DNA of 64,000 nucleotides from Pycnopodia helianthoides (lineage: Eukaryota > Echinodermata > Asteroidea > Forcipulatida > Asteriidae): NCBI GenBank assembly GCA_032158295.1, contig CM063246.1:21776135-21840134 (forward strand), read 5' to 3'. Both the position numbers and the translations under genes were made by a program. The notes below the pieces were generated by a model, which was not told where the DNA came from, ran no database searches, and saw only the letters and a list, made by a program, of their open reading frames with translations. Every line of letters begins with the position of its first letter. Positions within the stretch are counted from its first letter, which is position 1. Of this stretch, positions 24,211-34,631 are shown piece after piece.

Positions 24211-26570
24211 AACACTCAAAAGGAAAAATTCAATTTCAACAGCTCAGCATTTACTGGTCAAATATTATAAGATCATTTGAGTTCATAAGGTCGAAAATAG
24301 TAAAGATCATTCAATTTCGTAAAAGCCAGCAGCAGGAGGCTGGTCTACCATTCACCTATAGTAAATTTGTAATAGAAATCCAACTGAAAAATTGTGAAAA
24401 TGAAGTCTTGAATTCCTACAATTTTAATGAAGTGACTTAAAACGAACCTGAATGAGAAAAAAAAACACGAAATCATGTGTTCACAAAAACTAAATTGAGT
24501 GCAGCTTTAAAAAAAGAAAAAGAAACCCTAGCTCGTTCTAATTAGGGGGGAAATGCTTTTTAAAGACACTGAATTTTAAACGTTTGCTAAAATTGACCGG
24601 GAAAACTTATACTTTACTAAGAATTGGGGTGAAGTGTGAATACTCGGCTTCTTAAAAGAATTTAGAATCGAAATAAAAAACAGTTTCAGCCACAACACAC
24701 TATTTTTGTACTTTTACTCTTAAACGTTTCTTCGGATATAACAGCCTACAAATCTGATGGATTGTGTTTTTTTCGAAAGCAGCAGTATTTCAAAGTTTTT
24801 TTCGGTTGAATTCAACTGCAATTTGATTTACCCTCAGCAATTCTTTTTATAAAGTGGTTAGATGGAAATACTCGCAGTTTATCATTTTGGATATATGCAA
24901 CAAACATCTTGACAAAACCTTATCTCGTTTGAAATACTGAAACTTCAAAACACTGAAACTTCAAAAACACTGAAACTTCAAAATACTCAAACTTCAAAAT
25001 ACTCAACTTCAGGAATACTCAAACTTCAGAAGCTAGATTCTGGTTTAAAACGCATTTTGCTTTAAATAGTAAGACGGAAAATACTTTTGTGGTTTTTGGT
25101 TTTGCATATTATTTTGACAAAAGCTTTAACCAAAATAAGTGTTTTTACACAAATCTGTATATATGGTGGAGTTGTTCAATAATTGTTTTTTTAATTGTGT
25201 CTAATGTAGTATCGGTAGCCAGAGTGCAATTAATCTTACGTTTAAAGTACTTTTTCAAATAACTTCAAGTCTTTGTAGTTGTATACGTTTATAGTGGTCC
25301 AATTGTTCTGAATTTTTATGTGTGGTCAAATTTTGCAGCTGTGACTTAAGAAAGACATTGTTAATATTAAACATTTTACTTTTTTATTGCGCAGATATGA
25401 ATATCTATATTAGCATAAATTGAAGGGAAAAAAGAAGGAAAAAAAAACAAAAAAAAAAACACACAATATTAAGATATCAGCGGTTTTTACCACATGTTTT
25501 TCATTACTGAAAGTTTAGTTTGTTATTTTGCATAAAAATAGTTGTTATAGTAAAAGTATATTAAAGCTGAACTAGTTAAAAATGTCATTGTTCAGAAATA
25601 TCATTGGAGAAATTCTTATTATTTCGTTGATCACCTATATCATAACGACCCATATTATTGTAGTTGGTTTGAAATAAAGAGTTATAAGTTAGACAGACTA
25701 TTCAAGCAGCGTGAATTTTATACAGACAAGTTATCTAATAATCACAGTACTGGTTCAGCGGATTGTAGTTCTGCATTAATGGCGCACATAGGGTGTATAC
25801 AGAGCGTCGGCCTCATTATTTTTTGTAGGCCCTCAAAATATTCTATATTAGACAGATTTGAGAGCCCCCAAAAAGTGTTTCAGTGTAACAAAAAATTGCC
25901 CAATTGTGACCTGGGGGTTGTTGACTTCCAACTTGAGGTATTTTGGATGACAAAGGCCCTGATACATTTGCTGAGAGGTGTAGGGAAATTTTTCAAGATT
26001 GAAGCTCGGACGTTTTGAAAATTACACCTTTGTATAGGGGTGTTCTTATTTGGAATAAAACTTCAAGAGTCAATTAATAATTGTCCCTTTACTGTAAAAA
26101 GCTGTGAGACTTGTAAGTATTTTTCGTGTTTTTGTTTTGTTATATTAATATTTAGCATTTTGCACTGTATGCTATGGGAGTTTATTTAGTGGGGTGCACC
26201 CTTTTGGAGAAAATGGTGTCGGCCATATTTTGTTTACTTGATGGGGTTTTAAATGTGTCATTGTTTATAATAATGTGTAAAATGACAATCAGTCTGATAG
26301 AGTTTTTTTTTTTAATCCAATGATAATTTTATTTCATTTTTTTTTACTGGGCAAAACAATTTGTGGAAAATGGAATGTTAATTGTTACAAAATGGTGGAT
26401 TGCACCCCAGTCAGCATGTGTGGTTTATGGTAGTCTGGGGGGAAAAAAATGTTGTGTGAAAAACACCTTGTAGCGCTCAAACTATGGCTCTTCTTTCATT
26501 CACGAATTTTTTGTGTTGTTTGCATTTTTTTTTCAAAATTTTCACAAGCGTTTCTATCATGAAAAAAAGA
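24210..26570. other. AT-rich intergenic stretch
   Basis: No gene seen. The only structured part is a run of about six TGAAACTTCAAAA-like units of 16-18 bp at 24937-25033. Confidence 0.5.
24937..25033 (+). repeat. Short tandem repeat, ACTGAAACTTCAAAA units
   Basis: About six imperfect copies, 16-18 bp apart, drifting from ACTGAAACTTCAAAAC to ACTCAAACTTCAGAA. Confidence 0.85.
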
Positions 26571-26956
26571 ATGTCAAGTAATAAACCACAAGGGAAACTG
26601 ACTGGGTAAATTTCAAATAGTATGGGGTTGAACAAAGAAAAATTGACTAGAGCGGGATTTGAACCAACGACCTCCGGATTAACGTACCGGCGCTCTACCA
26701 ACTGAGCTATCTAGCCCTATATTGGCGGTCTCCCTATTTTGTCAATATCTTTGTTCGGGGGTGCCAGTCAGAAGCCATACAACCGTTAACTGCCGTGTGG
26801 CCAGGGATCACACCCAAGTTAACGATACAACCTGGGAAGCAGCAGCCACGGGATCACCTTGAGGGGATGCGACTTTTTTAATTTAAATGTCAAGTAATAA
26901 ACCACAAGGGAAACTGACTGGGTAAATTTCAAATAGTATGGGGTTGAACAAAGAAA
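26571..26956 (-). mobile_element. tRNA-derived repeat bounded by identical 70-bp direct repeats
   Basis: 26571-26640 and 26887-26956 are the same 70 bp (from ATGTCAAGTAATAAACCACA to GGTTGAACAAAGAAA) with no difference I can see. Between them, on the minus strand, 26716-26641 resembles a tRNA: GGGCTAGATAGCTCAGTTGG with box A, CGTTAATCC around the anticodon position, and GGTTCAAATCC as box B. Position 33 is C rather than T and the T-stem and acceptor stem are mismatched, so it is not a working tRNA. A run of seven T lies just beyond the minus-strand end. The unit is a SINE; the direct repeats are either its body in a tandem dimer or LTR-like ends. Confidence 0.75.
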
Positions 26957-27299
26957 GAAATGAAAAAAAGAAATTATAAGAAATTATGAGAGAACATTGT
27001 TGACTGGGGTGTCAAACAATAAACATACATGATGTATATGAATTTATGTACAGTACATTACTAGTTGCATAATAAACCAGCTGCTGAGTGCCAGTGTAAC
27101 TGTAAGTTTTTCGAGTACTATTTTGTTGAATTGTCAATAATTGCGGGTAGGGCTTGCAATAACTGTGTTCAAATTGGATTTGGGGCAAGTCAAATTCGTT
27201 GCCCTATTCTTAAGTTTTATGTTGTTATTTTAGTATCAACAAACCTAGGGCAGGCAACTTGAATTGAAACCATGGATTGAGTGGTTGTGCTAGAAAGAG

Positions 27300-27665
27300 A
27301 AGTATACACCCTAATTTTAGCCCTATAGCCCTTACCCAAGTGAGGGTTCGAGTATACCGGTTGTTACAATTGTGCCCTGAAGCTTGGGAATTAACCATTA
27401 TTGCTTCGGCCTGGGACGTAAAGTTATAGGTCCCGTGGTTGTGTAAAAGAACCCACAGTTACACTTATCGCTAAGAGAAGGGGTTTGCCCGATGTTTCTG
27501 GCAGTGGCTGCTGAATGCGCCGCATCACTTTGTAAATCCGTATAGGGGCTACATAAATCGGTCTCAAAATTCAAAATTTTCAAAAACCAATATTAAAAAT
27601 GTTTCTCTTTGTTCAAGCGCCTAGAGTACCTTATTGGTAGATATTATGTGCACTATATAAGACTC
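27300..27665 (+). mobile_element. SINE family A tail copy
   Basis: Shares AACCATTATTGCTTCG, GGGACGTAAAG...TAGGTCCCGTG, AGAGAAGGGG, TGTTTCTGGCAG, GTTCAAGCGCC and ACCTTATTGGTAGAT with the fuller copy at 37451-37860. The tRNA-like head is degenerate. Confidence 0.75.
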
Positions 27666-27829
27666 CTGCTTTATTATTTATTCATGTACGGGTTTAGTCA
27701 TCGAACCCCAAGTGGTTCCATCCGAATGTTTAAAAAGGTGCTGATGCCGTTCGATGGACAGAGTGGAATATTTCACACGAAAGATAGTGGTGAGATGTGA
27801 AGACTTTTCCCTCACAAAAAAACCCTAAA

Positions 27830-29930
27830 ATATCCCACACAATAAAGGTCAAAAAGGTTATTCGTTAACAATACAATGGCGTAGTCACATAGCATGAAAG
27901 CCTCGTAGTAGAACTACTGCGAAAAGATACTATGAACAACATTTTTGTCAACTTTTATGCAAATAAGTATAAATAACGCCTCACGGCACAATTTGTTTCA
28001 TTTTTTTCTTCTTTCCTTTGTCCACATAGGGGCCCGGGCAGGGAGAAGATGATAATCATCACAACTTCAGAGGGGGAATTAAATATACCTTAGTGGAAAG
28101 GAAAATGAGGTTTAAACTCGGATCTTCCGTGAATGTATATTCGTGAACTAGTTCATACTGTACAATAACAAATTACAACTGCAGTACAGTCCATAGACTA
28201 AATTTAATAAGTCAAGTTTACAGAGTATATAGTTGCAATAGAAACAGTAGTAAGCCGTTTAAAATGTCGCCTTACACTCAAAAATCAAAATCATTTCGAG
28301 CACTCAGAATAACATATTTGATGCAATCGAACAAAGAATTTTGAGCTCGATTCATTCTGCATCAATTTTAGATTTCAAGAACTGAAGCAAAAGCACCACC
28401 ATGATATTTAGTTTCAAAGCATCAAGTCTCCACTGTAAAAACAAAACTAGTTGAAAACACCCTGACAATTTTAAAAAGCGTTCAACCATTAAACGCCGTT
28501 TGTTATTTTTGATTGGTATCTACGTGTGGGTCAGTTAGGCCCTTACATTTAAATGAAATGTAACTTGAAAGCATGCCTTATTGCACGACTGCTTGCAATG
28601 ATTTGTATAATACAATGTATACACACCAGAAAACTTCGGAGTCTAGACACATGTACATTTTAACCAGTGCGCTGACGGTTTCACCATAATGGTATTGTTA
28701 CTAACAAGGCATAAGTTAACAATATATAACCGCCATTTACAGGTATACTATATATATTTTGGTTGGGAAGCAGTTTGAAATGACTCATTCTATTTCCTTA
28801 AATAAAGTCAGAAGTGAATGAGTTTTTTTTACATCAAAACCCTTTAAAAAAATATGATGCCTGCATTGATCTATTCAAAGGTCTTTTAAGGCCATCGAAA
28901 GTAAAGTTTTAGTTCCTCATCAGTACCTGATTTAAAATATGACCCAGCTCTGCAGATTTTAGTGCATTTGTTTGCTACATTGTATTTTCCCCAAAGTGCC
29001 CACAAAACAACTCCAAAGAATAGGGATGCCTTCATTGACCAGCTTGCTATGATTACTTATTCAAGATAACCAAGCTCGTGGATTAATTTTTCCTATCACT
29101 GTCCCTTCCTTGGCTGTGTCAATTCTGGGGTCTAAAATATACCCGAGTCTCCTTTCAAGATTTAAAGAGTAAGTGACGTCATAAATCTGTGTGACGTCAT
29201 ATGTGGGAGTGGTGTTTTTATACCACTGTGCAGTATGTACGCATTGCATAGGAAAGAGCACAGTTTTTGCCAACCATACAAGTGGTGTACCTAAGTCTGA
29301 TTTATCGCAGATGATTGTTAACAGCACAATCAAAAATTTGTCAAGATTTTGAAATAATAAGTTGAGAATAAACATGTAATACAATTTTTCCAAATCTAGC
29401 ATTGATTCAATTTGTTTAATTCTCAAGGGTTTGTCTTCCTGATTTTGACCTATAAATGTAAACACATTAACTCGATGACTACTGTGCCGGCCTTAGAAAC
29501 ACACTGATTACAATATGAGAGGCTTTACTGGCTACAATATTATCAAAAACGGCTTGCTTTAAATAATAAGCTTAGTTTTACAGGACAGACAGCTGATCGA
29601 GTAAAATACATACAATTGTGTACAGATTATGTAAAATTGATGGAGTCGTATAGACAGAGGTTTTTTCGAGTTGATAGGCGTCTTGATCAAGATATCAGTA
29701 TCATGTGATGAGTCTCCTTACGTCTATGGCTTTGCCAAACGCGGCGCATGACAAAAGAATCATAACTCCTAAACGATATTACAGGGGTTTAAAAATGTTT
29801 GCTTATTGATCGTAAAATAAAACCGTTGAAGGGGGCAATGAACTTTTCCCCGTGGATTTCAGGTGTTTCCCCCATAAAAGAGTGGCAAAATAGAAAAGGG
29901 TGGCATGGCCATGAAGAGGCGGGGACGTCC
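27830..29930. other. Intergenic stretch, nothing supported
   Basis: Includes a 134-codon minus-strand frame at 29061-29465. It has no recognisable domain, no splice-site support and ordinary AT-rich composition. I do not call it a gene. Confidence 0.4.
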
Positions 29931-29950
29931 ATAACTATTTGCGACAATAT

Positions 29951-30078
29951 TGACGTCAAAGTTTCAGAAGATTGACGTCAAAGTTTCAGAAGATTGACGT
30001 CAAAGTTTCAGAAGATTGACGTCAAAGTTTCAGAAGATTGACGTCAAAGTTTCACAAGATTGACGTCAAAGTTTCACA
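29951..30078 (+). repeat. 22-bp tandem array with six TGACGTCA sites
   Basis: TGACGTCA starts at 29951, 29973, 29995, 30017, 30039 and 30061, exactly 22 bp apart, within the unit ATTGACGTCAAAGTTTCAGA plus AG. TGACGTCA is the full palindromic cAMP response element bound by CREB/ATF proteins. The spacing of about two helical turns puts all sites on one DNA face. Whether it works as an enhancer is unknown. The next gene start seen is CYLD, about 3.5 kb downstream. Confidence 0.9.
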
Positions 30079-30189
30079 ACTATTATTCCCCAAGCCACGA
30101 CCTTGTTGAGGCGTGAATTTTGTCGAGTATTTTTGCAGCAATTTCAATAGGCAGGCAAATCTTGCACAGTTATATTAATATTGGGGGTT

Positions 30190-30592
30190 GAACAATGACA
30201 ATTTACTAGAGCGGGACTTGAATAAACGACCTCCGGAAACGTGCCGGCGGTCTCCCAACTGAGCAATCTAGCCCTATGTTGGTGGTCTCCCTATAATGTT
30301 TTCAATATCTTTGTTCGGGGTTGCCAGTCAGAAGCCATACAACCGTTTGAAGCCAGGGATCACACCTAAGTTTACGATAAAACATGGGAAGCGGCAGGCC
30401 AGGGGATCACCTTTAGGGGATGCGACTTTATTTATTTCAAATATCAAGTATTAGGGCCTAAACCACAAGGGAAACTGATTGGGTAACTGACTGACTGTGG
30501 GAAATTGACTGAGTCAATTTTTCTTGGTTCAGCCCTAAATTATTGAAAATTACCCAGTCAGTTTCCCTTGTGGATTATTACTTGACACAATG
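30190..30592 (-). mobile_element. Second tRNA-derived composite repeat, with an inverted flank
   Basis: Matches the 26.6-kb unit through the tRNA-like part (CGACCTCCGG, ACTGAGCAATCTAGCCCTAT) and the body (CAGTCAGAAGCCATACAACC, GGGATCACACC, GGGGATGCGACTTT). A piece of the 70-bp repeat precedes it and a variant follows (AACCACAAGGGAAACTGATT). A third piece at about 30521-30590 is inverted (CAGTCAGTTTCCCTTGTGG, TTACTTGACA), making a foldback with the second. Confidence 0.75.
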
Positions 30593-31784
30593 ATTATCAT
30601 CTCTAACTTTATATGTACACGTGATTCAGGCCTTATGTCCCTCCTAGGACGAAGAGGATAAGAAGGTATGTTAGGGATAGGACCACTTTGGTAATACTAA
30701 CTTATTCTACTGCACCACACTCACCGCGCAATTATTGTATAATGCACTGTTGGCCCCAAGAGGTGGGGTTTCCTGTTATAAATGAACGAAACTTAGACTA
30801 CTACGATTTTCTGGAAACAAAACTTGTTTACTTTAGATTTTTCTTGCTGTCTGTAGGTTTATTTTTTAGAAGTCTCTAGCAACTTAAAGTTCGCTGTAAG
30901 TAATTTCGGGGGAAAAATTAATAGGAAAACCTATAAATACAGTCTGGCAGGACTTGAGGCTATCAAGACTTCGGGACTTCTGTGGAGCGTTTTGAGAAAG
31001 TTCGTCTTGACCGAATGAAGTGTTTTTGGAGAGCTGAATTTACTTCCGGAGGTGATCGTGAACTAAATATACAGTTCAGTAGTTTGGTGTTTATATCGAT
31101 CTTCTTTCCAATGTATACTTTTTGACACGAGTCAGCTTGCGTTTGTTTGAGGTCAATTAGCGGGAGCCTCTTTATACGCTTAGACTTAGAAGTTAGAGTC
31201 CCCCCCCCCGTCCCCAATTGTTTTAACAATAATATTGATATTATATTAATAACAACACAAATAATAATGTCTTTGCCCCGCTTGCCGCCCCCTCCCCTCC
31301 CCCCTCCAAATGAAAATGTCTAGTTATACAACTGCTCAAGAGGAGTAGGCAACACTTTTTGATAAACAAAATTTCGCATGAATTCTTACCTTGGCATTAA
31401 AACGGCCTTGAACTCGAGTTGACCTTGACGGCCGTCCCCATTGTTGAAGTTATAGAATCATCATGCAATCACTCGGGTTTTTCGATTCCACATACGTTAG
31501 ACCTTTGCAGTTGAGCGGTATTTTTTAATTAAATAGACTAATTTCCAGAGGCAGTTTACAGGCTTAGGCAACATGAGTTATGATCACTTTTGATATTCAT
31601 AATGGTTTTCTTCCCGCTCATCAGACGTGCGCAAAAGTTTCTTTTAATGTGTGAGAGCGCCATCCAGAGTCCGTAGCGATATTGCGAGTTCTGCGAAGCA
31701 TTTACATGGCGCCCTCTTTTGTCGTACACGGGGCTTCCCCTCATTTTAACCTTACGTTGTGTAATGAAGTTAGCTGATTTTGCG

Positions 31785-31824
31785 GGGAATTTCCAAGATG
31801 GAGACCGTCGAAATTTTACACGGT
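31785..31824 (+). promoter_or_regulatory. Candidate NF-kappaB site and first exon donor upstream of CYLD
   Basis: GGGAATTTCC at 31785-31794 fits the kappaB consensus exactly. It is followed by AAGATGGAGACCGTCGAAAT and a strong donor (CACG|gtacgt, donor at 31823). Joining 31822 to the acceptor at 33465 would make a leader exon whose short frame stops at 33497-33499, before the CYLD start. Vertebrate CYLD is itself induced by NF-kappaB, so a kappaB site would fit feedback. The link to this gene is inferred from position only. Confidence 0.35.
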
Positions 31825-31989
31825 ACGTTTCATAGGGAAAAACACTGTTAAAATGGATTCAAACTTTGTGCGAGATTGTTACTTTTGTGCACAATACCAT
31901 AAGGAAAATAAAAATAATCGCGATCTTGTATTAAAATCTGTAGTACGCATCTTTCTGAGCCACAAAAAGTATTCGTGTCTCTAGCTATT

Positions 31990-32045
31990 ATTAACCATGA
32001 GCTAACTAACTAACGTAACATAACGTAACGTAACGTAATGTTACC
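31990..32045 (+). repeat. Microsatellite, CTAA then CGTAA units
   Basis: AGCTAACTAACTAACGTAAC grades into repeated CGTAA/TAACG units. Simple-sequence repeat of about 55 bp. Confidence 0.85.
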
Positions 32046-33465
32046 CGCCTCCATCTAAAGCCCACAACTGTTGACAACACGTTTTAAATGGACCGTAAAA
32101 CCACATTTGTGCACAAATAAACCATTAAAGAGTAAACAGTTCATAAATATCCAAATCACCTGCAATCTGTTCAAAACAATTCTTTACCACGAAATGGTAA
32201 CTCAGAAGGCTAACTAAATACTATACTAAACCTCCGAGTCCATGTAATGAATGGCTGTAGTGTAACTGTAATGTAAGAATAGATGGAGGTAACCCTTCTT
32301 AATCTTAATAAACACTTTCTGAATCCGTGATGATCATCGTGGCATTTGTTCATGTTCTGCATTGATGTTTGAATGGGACACATATCAGTAGACAGTATTG
32401 CAGATTTTGAAATGAACAAATTAGGGCAGGATGATGATGGTGTCATTTGTGCGCAACATGGGTTTTAGGCCTATGATTTGAATGTAATATTACATTAGTA
32501 CTTGTGGACTCTCATGGGATAGGTTATTTCATAATTTAAACACGGTTGGGAACAAATGCAGAATCAGAGTGCCAATCTTTCACTAAATATCACCAGAAAC
32601 ACAATTACAAAATCATATCTTTCTATATAGAGCCTATAATTATAAGATACTATTGTTGATCACAGTTTGACAATAAATAAAAAAGTAGGCCTAGTTTTTT
32701 TCTTTCAGATTACCAGACTCCCATATGGTTGACTGAATACTGAAATTTGTCATCGTCATCCAGTATACAAACAGAAGAAAGCAATGCTATCTTGTCCTTT
32801 CTTTGTTATTTTACTAGGTTAGGTAATGCAACCTTATTCAAGTGGACCCATATTTGTCACAATGTTACAGGCTCCACCTAAGCCAAATATCGGATTGCTT
32901 CCATCCATTTTAATTACAGATTTACGTAATTTAATGTAGACTAAGAATACAAATTCACATTACTATCAGGTGGGCTGCATCATGTACTGGAATTTGGAAA
33001 AGTGGACGTTAGTTAAGCTTTTCATCTATTCAACTCCTTTTTGTCAAACTTGTCACATTTCAAAGCAGCATTTGAAGTTACTTGAATTTCACCAGGGTTT
33101 GCCTGTGACTTTTTTTCATCCAAGGCACAATCCTATCACCTACATGTACCTACCATACCAGCAGAACACTTTAAACACTGGTTTCATGTCTGCATTTACA
33201 TACAAACAAAATTGCTTGAAAGATTTTTGTGTACATTAGGCTATACATTACATCACAACTCAGAGAAACGCTTCTGATGGTTAACCCTTTTGGTATCCCC
33301 TCAAATCACTTGGTGCATTGTATGATTCGAGTAATGATCAGAATTCTAAAGAATAAATAGGAATATTCCAAATGATTGTCTGTTGGAATCATAATCAACA
33401 TGTTAATGTAAGGTTTGTGAACAGCTATTCAGTAGTATGTTAAAATGACCTGTTTGTTTTACAGA

Positions 33466-33526
33466 TTTAAGTATGGAGTCATGTTCTACTAACATGTAAA
33501 TAGCTGTATAAACGCAAAGTAGCATC
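33466..33526 (+). promoter_or_regulatory. CYLD: CYLD 5' leader end with upstream AUG
   Basis: A good acceptor (tttgttttacag at 33454-33465) opens this exon. It contains an upstream ATG at 33473 whose nine-codon frame ends with TAA at 33497-33499, 27 bp before the main ATG. Such a leader could lower translation of the main frame. The main start at 33527 is the first ATG after an in-frame TAA at 33509-33511. Confidence 0.6.
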
Positions 33527-34631
33527 ATGGCAAATGCTTATAGTGTCACAGCTGGTGCCATGAAGTCAAACAGTGGTACCAGGACAGCTAATTCAGAAAG
33601 ACTACATTGCGGGGAGCATGTTATGAATAGTGAACCCCCCTCACAGACAACCATGTGGTTTGTGCTTCTGGATGACAAGGAGGCCCCGGCCCAAAACCCA
33701 AGCTCGTTACTCAATCAACGTCATGCACCCCGAACCAAGAAGATACTTAAAGGATCACTCTTGAAGGGTTTTGAGTTTCCTCAAAGTAGTAGACAGGGAA
33801 GGAGGTCGGAGGGTTCCCAACACCATTATGTTGTCTCGCAAATTTGTGATAATGTTGAGTTTGAATGTCAAAGCTTTGAAGTAGCTAGAGTGACACTTCC
33901 CGAGAAGAACTTGCTTAGAGCCCTGTCGACAGATTCGCAGCGATACCACGCCCACTTGGACAAAACATTACTCACCTATGCACTGAGTTTAAAGGAAGGA
34001 TGCTCAGTCCGAGTGAAGTTAAACCGGGAAAAACTGAACGCTGTTGTACGCTATATTGGCCCAGTGGCTGGAGGTGACTGTGGAACTTTTTTTGGTGTTG
34101 AATTAGTAAGTAACAGTTTTCTTCAAAACAGGTCCCACCAAGGGGCAATTTTTGTTTTCAAATATTTTTTCAAATATTCTGCAATGCATTCTTATTTCAA
34201 ACTCATCGTTGCTAGTAAAAAGTGTAGTAAAGAAATCATGTTTTAGTTGTAAACATTACAATGTGCTTTTCAGCTGTTTATTTTACCATTATAAAAAAGT
34301 TCTCCCTTTCTTTCAGGTCAAGGAACACCTAGGTAGAGGGACATGTGATGGTGAATTTCAAAAGAAGCGTTTTTTCACCACCCCCCCAGACTCTGCACTC
34401 TTTGTAAGTGTGCACAAGCTTATTCCCTTTGACAGACCTGGCTCTGTGCCGTATGGAGAAGACAAAACCCCTAAACTGATGTCTTCAAGTCGGATAGATG
34501 AACTGAAATCGTACGGCGAGTTCCACATAGGAATGACTGTTTGTTGCGTGGGCGGTAGTAACAGAAATGGTAGAGTAGTCTCTATAACAATACAACCTGG
34601 CGAGAAAGAACCTGTCTTTGGTGTGGAAATG
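33527..34631 (+). CDS. CYLD: CYLD exons 1-2: N-terminus, CAP-Gly 1, start of CAP-Gly 2
   Basis: Exon 33527-34105 carries a unique N-terminus and the first half of CAP-Gly 1 ([20 protein letters not shown], then FFGVEL). Exon 34317-34631 continues with [10 protein letters not shown]...FVSVHKL. The split after FFGVEL matches the position in vertebrate CYLD. The second exon then starts CAP-Gly 2 (FHIGMTVCC...VFGVEM). Both junctions are phase 0. The canonical GKNDG microtubule-binding motif is not kept in CAP-Gly 1 (GRGTCDG), as is usual in CYLD. The N-terminus has little similarity that I can see beyond a hydrophobic [10 protein letters not shown] segment. Confidence 0.9.

Noticed and set aside
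26641..26716. tRNA gene on the minus strand
   Set aside because: Box A and B fit, but position 33 is C, the T-stem and acceptor stem are mismatched, and the same unit recurs with decay at 30.2 kb. It is a tRNA-derived repeat.
29061..29465. 134-codon minus-strand frame
   Set aside because: No recognisable domain, AT-rich composition like its surroundings and no splice or regulatory context.
29951..30078. CRISPR-like array
   Set aside because: The 22-bp units are contiguous with no spacers, and the genome is eukaryotic.
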